Part shown: in pieces, positions 20,156 through 26,014 of the stretch
Position numbering within the stretch: position 1 is the first letter of the stretch
Layout of the letters: each line of letters starts with the position of its first letter
Source: Saccoglossus kowalevskii
Lineage: Eukaryota > Hemichordata > Enteropneusta > Harrimaniidae
DNA length: 26,014 bases
Direction of reading: 5' to 3'
Assembly (NCBI RefSeq): GCF_000003605.2
Contig: NW_003122911.1
Span: forward strand, 311,550 to 337,563
Translations under genes and position numbers: made by a program
The notes under the pieces: model-generated
What the model was told of the DNA's origin: nothing
Seen by the model: only the letters and a program-made list of their open reading frames with translations
Databases searched by the model: none

Positions 20156-20379
20156 GGATGCAGAGGATGCAGTTCGAGGAAGAGATGGTTATGATTATGA
20201 TGGTTATAGATTACGTGTTGAATTCCCACGTGGGGGAAGAGCCGGTGGTGGACCTCCCAGGGGAATTGGAGGTGGTGGTGGCGGCGGTGGGGGTGGTGGT
20301 GGAGGGCTTGGTGGTGGTCCGGGGCGAGGACGTGGTGGACCTCCAGCAAGAAGATCAGAATATAGATGCCTGGTGTCAG
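20156..20379 (+). CDS. SRSF1: SR splicing factor, coding exon 2 (RRM1 end and glycine-rich linker)
   Basis: This 224-nt exon encodes the end of codon 62 to residue 136 plus the first base of codon 137. [20 protein letters not shown] completes RRM1 and is close to vertebrate SRSF1. A Gly/Arg/Pro linker follows, with 13 consecutive glycines (100-112) written mainly as GGT and GGA, then [18 protein letters not shown] leading into RRM2. The linker is longer than in human SRSF1, and the G-run is the kind of sequence that varies in length. The donor is TCAG|GTAAGT. The opposite strand is open and proline-rich only because of the GGN run. Confidence 0.96.
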
Positions 20380-20607
20380 GTAAGTACAATCAAGTTTGCT
20401 TTATGTATGTGTTCTTTCGCATATTGCATACTAAAGTGGCTTGTTTTGGTTAATTCATAAAAATGAACATTTATGTACACTTTCAATTGACTAAAATCAT
20501 TAAAACAGTGAATCCAGTGTATGTGTATTATACAGAAATGTTGCGCACTAAAAAAGAGACTCAACTGAAATGATCTATTTAATATATTTTAAATCGTGTA
20601 CTCGCAG
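20380..20607 (+). other. SR-factor intron 2
   Basis: A short 228-bp GT-AG intron (GTAAGT ... CTCGCAG) in phase 1. It is AT-rich with no other feature. Its position, within the VSG of the VSGLPP motif, is the same as in vertebrate SRSF1. Confidence 0.93.
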
Positions 20608-20780
20608 GTTTGCCTCCAACAGGAAGTTGGCAGGATTTGAAAGACCACATGCGAGAGGCTGGAGACGTTTGTTTTGCTGATGTCTACAGAGATGGTACTG
20701 GAGTTGTGGAATTTCTACGCTACGAGGACATGAAATATGCGGCAAAACATCTTGATGACACAAAATTCAGGTCACATGAA
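20608..20780 (+). CDS. SRSF1: SR splicing factor, coding exon 3 (pseudo-RRM2)
   Basis: This 173-nt exon gives residues 137-194. [20 protein letters not shown] contains the invariant heptapeptide SWQDLKD (143-149), which marks the pseudo-RRM of SRSF1-class proteins and binds GGA-type [21 protein letters not shown] and [10 protein letters not shown] follow the family closely. Some positions match SRSF1 ([11 protein letters not shown]) and others SRSF9 ([10 protein letters not shown]), consistent with a sequence outside the vertebrate duplication. The donor GAA|GTGAGT is in phase 0. Confidence 0.97.
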
Positions 20781-21310
20781 GTGAGTATTTGCTAAATTGT
20801 TCAGAGGACGCTAGTCACATTTTAATGGCATTTGTTGGATACAAGGTAAATGTTAAGCTCGTAAATTCAAAATTAGTTTGTTGTGACATGCATCTTCATT
20901 TGGCATATCTTTATGGGGCAGAGGCAGGTGAAATTGTTGGTTATATATTAAAACACAGCATTAAATTACATTTCTGTTCCCTAGTTTCTAAATTCGGTCA
21001 CCGACTTGGTTGGTTGGTTGGTTGGGGGGGGCCTCTTTGACATGAGAATTTTCATGTTTTCCTGCTAGAAATCTTAAGTGAGCTTGTACAGTTATATTTG
21101 TACCTAGCTTCTAATAATCTAACCAGTCAACACTGACAAATTCTTATCAAATTATCTTCTAATATTTGTCCATTGTGTTGTATAGTTGTACTTAAAATAT
21201 GATTATGATTAATCTTGCTGTTCACTCAATTACATAGTTGTAGATCACCAAATGGTGGGTCTTTTATTGCTATCTGTCACTTGCTAATGATTTTATCTGT
21301 CCATCTTCAG
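20781..21310 (+). other. SR-factor intron 3
   Basis: A 530-bp GT-AG intron (GTGAGT ... CCATCTTCAG). It contains a short TTGG run followed by a G8 tract at about 21007-21030. No exon, RNA gene or transposon is recognisable. Confidence 0.92.
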
Positions 21311-21463
21311 GGAGAAACATCATACATACGAGTAAAAGAAGATTATCCTTACAGTCCAAAGTCTCGTAGTCGTAGCAAATCCCGCAGTCATTCTCCTCCA
21401 ATGAGGAGGCGATCATCACCAAGATATTCTCCAAGGCGTTCAAGGTCCAGATCTCGGTCCTAA
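21311..21463 (+). CDS. SRSF1: SR splicing factor, terminal coding exon (RS domain)
   Basis: This exon has 50 codons plus TAA, residues 195-244. GETSYIRVKEDYPYSPKS ends RRM2, then the RS domain runs SRSRSKSRSHSPPMRRR, SSPRYSPRR and SRSRSRS. RS dipeptides are the substrate of SRPK and CLK kinases and drive nuclear import and speckle localisation. The RS tail is shorter than the long RS run of human SRSF1, but it keeps the SPRYSP block found there and lacks the degenerate tail of SRSF9, so the domain structure is SRSF1-like. Confidence 0.96.
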   Translation, partial: GETSYIRVKEDYPYSPKSRSRSKSRSHSPPMRRRSSPRYSPRRSRSRSRS

Positions 21464-23580
21464 ATGTGGACAATCTAATGATGCTGTTGACCTATTTGAA
21501 TATTATTGTGACAGTACGATTGTTTTATGAACTTGACTCTTATTCACAGATAAGGATTATGGATATATCTATCTTTTTATACAAGTTGATTCTCATCGTA
21601 CTTATCATGTTGGGCATATCCTTGAAATTTTCATTTTAATACTGGGCCATTGTTTGTCTTTTTATACAAAAAATTTTCCAGCTAGTTGTGTATTTTCTGA
21701 ATCCAAAATTTTGTGGACTGTTTGAACCTGCCTCTATTCAATTGGCAGTATAGTAAGCAAATATTTACTTTCAGCTTTACCTTACAGCATTTTGACAAGT
21801 TTTCATATAATAGTAAAGGAAATATTTATCAAACAGACAAAGAATTAAAATTGTGCATGTTTATGAGTAGTTAGGTTTTAATTTCAGTATACTGTATTAT
21901 GCAGGTTTGTCCCAGTTATTTTAGTACTATCAACCAACATACTAGTTTGGGGATTCTGGGAAAATATTTCCAAGTTTAATGTCACCCTTTACTATGGGCT
22001 TAAAGTAGTGTGATAGTGTTCTTCTATTAAATGTTTTTACGTGTATGTATTCTTATAGATTTGGCTTCTGTGGAGCTACACATAGCAAGGCAATCACAGG
22101 CACAGGAGTAGGAAAACTAGGAACTGTGTCAGCGAATTAAAAGAATGTTCGCCGGGGGAAAAAGCCTGGGATGTGAGATGGTTTCATAAGGAGCATGTTT
22201 GGATTCAGTTTGTATTGATGGTACGCTGAAAATTCCATGGTGCAGTTTAACATTAAAACTTGTAATCTAGACACTTAGTATCCCAGGATGCATTGTACCA
22301 TCCTATAAATGTAGCAGCTGAAGTATGTGATCAGTGTGAGCTTATAGTATTTAAATTGTATTTTTAATTGCACTAATATTCATTTTCACTGTTCCTTCCC
22401 TTTGTGCATGTTTTGTTACTGTTAGTGAGGTAAGCCTGATATTGTTTTGAGTTGGCCTGTATTTTTGTGACAGCTACTCACCACTGTTCATTTCCAGCTA
22501 TATTAATCTGTTTTGGGTCTACAAGATTATTTTACTAAATCACTAAAAAAGTTTATATACAAGTACATCAGAAATGTGGAGCATGCTGCGAAAGTAAACT
22601 TTGCATTCCTACCTTCCAGTATAATTTCTAACATGATTCCTTGTTTGAATTTAAGGTTGGAACCGTTAGGACATCATCCCCAATAACAGGAGAGGATGTC
22701 ACAGATGTTGGGACACTTTGTAGGATCAATCATGGCCGGAGACAGGAACAGGATCAGGATATCCCTTAGTAATTTGGTAAAACGGTAAAAGACACACCGA
22801 AAAACAAAAATTAAGCAGTTTCGCAGGATTTCGGAAAGCAGCACAAATTTATGGCCCACATGGCCAGGAAAATAGGAGGGAATTCGCTATGGATCAGGAG
22901 CGCCCTTGGATCAGGATTTCAGGATGCATCTCAGGGTAAAATATTAATGTCGGCAAGTTGTTTTAAGCTAAAAAAAAAGCTTTACTCGACCAGCAGCAAT
23001 TGCAGTGTTCCAATATATATTGTTTTGGCTAAATTCCTAAATTTCCTTGTTATAATCCCAGATTTGGATTCATTTCATACAAGACAGTGAGTGCAATCAT
23101 GTATACTGTTGATGTTGTGCTTCTAACCCATTCAGCTTACAGGTAGTTGCAGTACAGAAGCCATGAAAGGAGCAATCTGATTAAGATCTTGTGTAGGTAC
23201 AGGCCCATGTCCACCATCTGACATTGCACATTACCCAGTTCCTGCAATTTACTAAGCTTGATCACAATATTCAACTTACTTGAGACAGGTGCCAACAATT
23301 AGTTGGGGAGGGGGGTGAACTGTTAAAGGACCTTCCAGCATAGATCCCTAGAATTTGGTAGTGTTGGTCTACAATTAGAAGCTGTACAAGACTGCAGCAT
23401 TCAGACCATTCCCTGCCTGGAATTTTAGGTTATGATCACTAGTTTCCATTTCTTGTATTGGACCTCTGTTCAGTTTTTTGCTGAACAATAGTACTTACAC
23501 AAGATTTTAATCCAGTTGTGGAAGGAGGCAGAATTAAATGTGAAGTTCTTCAAGGTTAATAAAAATTGTAGTTTGTATAC
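21464..23580 (+). other. SR-factor 3'UTR (proposed)
   Basis: About 2.1 kb of non-coding sequence from the stop to the candidate poly(A) signal at 23558. Earlier ATTAAA hexamers (about 21844, 22026 and 22252) could give shorter forms. A good donor, GTGAG|GTAAGC (22440), and a later branch-site-like TTCTAAC with acceptor CTTACAG (to 23142) could define a 3'UTR intron; another acceptor-like TATTCTTATAG ends at 22058. A GGATCAGGA-type word recurs between about 22750 and 22930. The several short ORFs in it are not supported. Confidence 0.45.
23558..23563 (+). terminator. Candidate SR-factor poly(A) signal AATAAA
   Basis: A canonical AATAAA is followed by a T/GT-rich stretch (GTAGTTTGTATACATCTG, then TCTATTGTCTGTTTTTTT, to about 23603), a suitable downstream element. 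I noticed no other AATAAA between the stop codon and here, though weaker ATTAAA hexamers precede it. Confidence 0.55.
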
Positions 23581-23603
23581 ATCTGTCTATTGTCTGTTTT
23601 TTT

Positions 23604-23638
23604 AGCTCCGCTGTCATCAAAGATGACCAAGCGGAGCT
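23604..23638. repeat. Hairpin AGCTCCGCT...AGCGGAGCT, probable end of a dispersed repeat
   Basis: Nine-base arms AGCTCCGCT (23604-23612) and AGCGGAGCT (23630-23638), plus inner arms GTCATC and GATGAC, enclose an AAA loop with a 2-base bulge. It follows a T run. From memory, hairpins of the form TTTTAGCTC-C...-GAGCT open many dispersed repeats in molluscan and related genomes. The far end of any such element is not visible; the element may extend to about 23950. Confidence 0.5.
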
Positions 23639-24072
23639 CATGAGTTGACACTCGTCCATATGTTGTCGGTCTACCAAGTGTCTATTTTAGTGCAATTTGA
23701 GCTCATTTTGGCGCCTTGCTTTAAAATTCATAATGTAGACTGGTCCTCAAGTTTATTTGGCGATATGGTTTTATTTTTTTCATTACCATACAAAGCATTT
23801 GCTATGTATAGTGCATGGGCTCCAGTAGACTATCACTTGGAAGCTAGGCTTACTCTGTACACATCCTCTTGGCAAAATGAACTGGATGGGCCAATGTTTT
23901 CCAGAAATGTTCAGGTCAAGGTTTATACGCTTTTATGTGGGAGATACTGAACAGTGTGGGACTAAAACGCCTCTCAAAATCTACGAGGCAGGCATCTCAA
24001 GGTTGTATGTTTAACTTTGTAATCAAAAACATACTGGTAGTGGTGACACCTTCATGTTTCCTCTACATCAAT

Positions 24073-24267
24073 TACTGTAAAATATTTTAGCTGTAATTAA
24101 TTTTCCCTGAAAAGACCTAGGTGTTTTGTGTGGAATTTATTTTCACTGATTTTTGACAAGTTTAATGTAAAGTATAGGAAAAAATGTATATTCGCTGGAT
24201 TTTATTTTCACTGAATCATTCCTTCAGAGAAAATAAATTCCAAGCGAAAATAAAGTATTCTACAGTA
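24073..24267. mobile_element. TACTGTA-family MITE, copy F
   Basis: This 195-bp element begins TACTGTAAAATATTTTAGC and ends AAAGTATTCTACAGTA, in copy B orientation. The interior words TGGAATTTATTTTCACTGAT and GGATTTTATTTTCACTGAAT are intact. It lies about 490 bp downstream of the proposed SR-factor cleavage site. Confidence 0.87.
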
Positions 24268-24628
24268 TACATCCATCCATGCATTACATAAACAAATACG
24301 TTTGAACTTGCGGGATGTGCCCTTCTAAGTGATCATTACCACAATTACTAAACTGTCGGATTCCACTTCTCCTATCCACCTCGTAGCTGCCTCTGCACTT
24401 GTCAATAACAGCAGAGCTCTATCGACCGCAAGTTCACTTGTTTATTTCACACCCCAGTTAAAAGTATGGAGTAAAACGAGGACTTGTTTGAATAGTCACC
24501 GAAGATAAATCTTGAGGCAGTGAGCTGAAACGTTTGTTGTAGGACTTTGTTTCTGTGTACAAGGGCTTCAAAATGTCTTCTAAATCTGGTTTAAAATTGG
24601 CCAAAATTTTTTAGTAAAATGAAACAAA

Positions 24629-24809
24629 TGCTGTAGAATACTTTATTTTAGTTGGAATTAATTTTTGCTGAAAGGACTTTTTGGTTTTGTATGGAATTTA
24701 TTTTCACTGTTTTTTGGCAAGTTGAATGTAAACTAGAAAAAAATGTACATTTCCTGGATTTTATTTTCACTGAATCGTTCCTTCAGCAAAAATAAAGTAT
24801 TTTGAAGTA
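24629..24809. mobile_element. TACTGTA-family MITE, copy G
   Basis: This copy of about 181 bp begins TGCTGTAGAATACTTTATTT (first TA mutated to TG) and ends AAAGTATTTTGAAGTA. It has the same orientation as copies B and F, with GGATTTTATTTTCACTGAAT retained. It has lost a block near the right end. Confidence 0.82.
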
Positions 24810-26014
24810 TGAATGAGTAGAAATTGAATACACTTGCCCATCTCTGGTTTCTACATTAAGACAACTTGCAGTCAAAAACAGTAAATCTTTCCAGTAAAAT
24901 TAATGTTCAGTCCAACAATATGACTTTAAAAAAGAAACTAAAGTATTGCTTGAAAGTAAGAGGTAAAAAAAAGCTGATTTTAACATGGGATTCTATAGAA
25001 AACACTACTATCCCACAATCCTTTGCAAAATCCAATTTGGAGTTAACTGTAAGCAAAATGTGATTTTACCTTGGCATGGGTTTACTATAAATGAAAACTG
25101 ACAATGTGGAGTACATACCTAGATAAAAATGGTCTAAAATCAAGTTGCGCCAGGGTAAGCAAGATTGTTTGAAAATGCAGCAAATTGTTTTCACAACTGA
25201 TCATTAAATAGCGATACTAGAAAAGTCCCTTGCTGTATTGCAATCTCCCTGTACGAATCTAGTTTGTGTCTGCTGTAAAAGGCAATGATGTTGTGGTTCA
25301 CACTACAAAGGATGTTTACTTGACACTGAGATGCACCAGCAGGACTTCGTCAAAGAAAACCTCCAAGGGACGTATGAAATATCTAGCTTTATTTCATCTA
25401 TTTGTACAAATTATGTCAAATGTGTATAGACATGCGAAGTCACTGATCAGGTTTAAAGTTGATTATAAATATTACTGAGAAACGTGCACTTTGGGGATTT
25501 CAATTGATTACATGTATGTTGAATAGTATAACCAAAGCTCAAAAAGTGTTCACATGCACGTAGGGATACTATAACAAAGTTACCCCGGTATACAGCAAAT
25601 TTGACAAGTGTTTTTTTTTGCATATTGTGCAGCAAGATATAGAAGGTTAATGACCTGGCGTATGTTGTGTTTCATCATAAATCACCTGGTTCACTCATTC
25701 AATAGAGTGGTCATGCCTTCACATAGTTTATTGATCTGTCATTGGTTCATCCATGGTGTTACTTATTTAAATAGTAGAGGGGAAAATTGTACTCTACGCA
25801 TAGTGTGATAGCAGTCTCGTTCAGTGTACTAGTAAATACAGAAAGTTTTCAACAACGAAACTCCTTTTTTAGTAAACGGACATTGTTCAGAACATAGAAA
25901 CTAGCACACACTGAATGTTTAGAAAAATAAATGAGTACTTTCCTAGTAAATGCTGACAAACAATTGAATGATTGAAAACTGTTTGCTATAAAAACTAAGC
26001 ATATTTGAGACAAG

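Larger units (their letters stand above)
23640..26014. other. Downstream region without a supported gene
   Basis: Apart from the hairpin repeat and two MITE copies (24073-24267, 24629-24809), this is AT-rich DNA. Open frames here (up to 101 codons, at 23645-23950) show no recognisable protein. A perfect 10-bp inverted pair, GAACTTGCGG (24304) and CCGCAAGTTC (24426), lies between the two MITEs. From 24810 to the end I see nothing that I can support. Confidence 0.5.

Noticed and set aside
19981-20349. 122-codon - strand ORF with many histidines
   Set aside because: It overlaps SR-factor exon 2 antisense, and its composition is explained by that exon.
20204-20389. Proline-rich - strand ORF
   Set aside because: It is the complement of the SR-factor glycine linker; GGN codons read as proline codons on the other strand.
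20158-20460. 100-codon + strand ORF in another frame of exon 2
   Set aside because: It runs through the exon 2 donor and is out of frame with the RRM. The spliced frame gives an unbroken SRSF1-type protein instead.
23645-23950. 101-codon + strand ORF downstream of the SR-factor gene
   Set aside because: It has no recognisable domain and starts within or beside a dispersed repeat. Its length is only modestly above random for the composition.

Overview
The window is animal nuclear DNA, AT-rich, with spliced genes, GT-AG introns, many short inverted-repeat transposons and tandem repeats. No ORF of bacterial size is present; the coding signal is in short exons with close matches to well-known animal proteins. 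The gene content and invertebrate-type protein variants suggest a non-vertebrate bilaterian, probably a slow-evolving marine invertebrate (a mollusc, brachiopod, hemichordate or similar). I cannot name the species.

Three genes are recognisable. (1) The last two coding exons of COQ5, the mitochondrial coenzyme Q C-methyltransferase, lie on the + strand at 339-450 and 10126-10227, separated by a 9.7 kb intron; the rest of the gene is off the left edge. (2) A complete dynein light chain LC8 gene (DYNLL1/2 type) lies on the - strand, with an uninterrupted 89-residue CDS at 16900-17169 and one predicted 5'UTR intron. (3) A complete SR splicing-factor gene (SRSF1/SRSF9 type, 244 residues, four coding exons) lies on the + strand at 18253-21463, with a long 3'UTR probably ending near 23580.

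Layout: 1-10227 is the COQ5 3' half, whose large intron holds MITEs, an 18-copy 32-bp minisatellite and other repeats. 10228-16620 is the COQ5 3'UTR plus tail-to-tail intergenic DNA with a 22-bp/110-bp hierarchical minisatellite (11756-12502), more MITEs and an isolated CpG-rich patch. 16620-17740 is DYNLL. About 17740-18043 is a short, shared, divergent promoter. 18043-23580 is the SR-factor gene, with a Harbinger-like MITE in intron 1. 23600-26014 is repeat-bearing DNA with no gene I can support.

The three genes do not form a pathway (coenzyme Q synthesis, motor/hub protein, splicing), but their order and orientation (COQ5 > < DYNLL | SRSF >) match, from established knowledge, human 12q24.31 (COQ5, DYNLL1, SRSF9). 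The DYNLL/SRSF head-to-head pair also resembles DYNLL2/SRSF1 at human 17q22. The window therefore looks like the unduplicated ancestral form of a conserved microsyntenic block. The other main interest is repeat biology: one MITE family with seven copies, one of which runs straight into the minisatellite it may have seeded.
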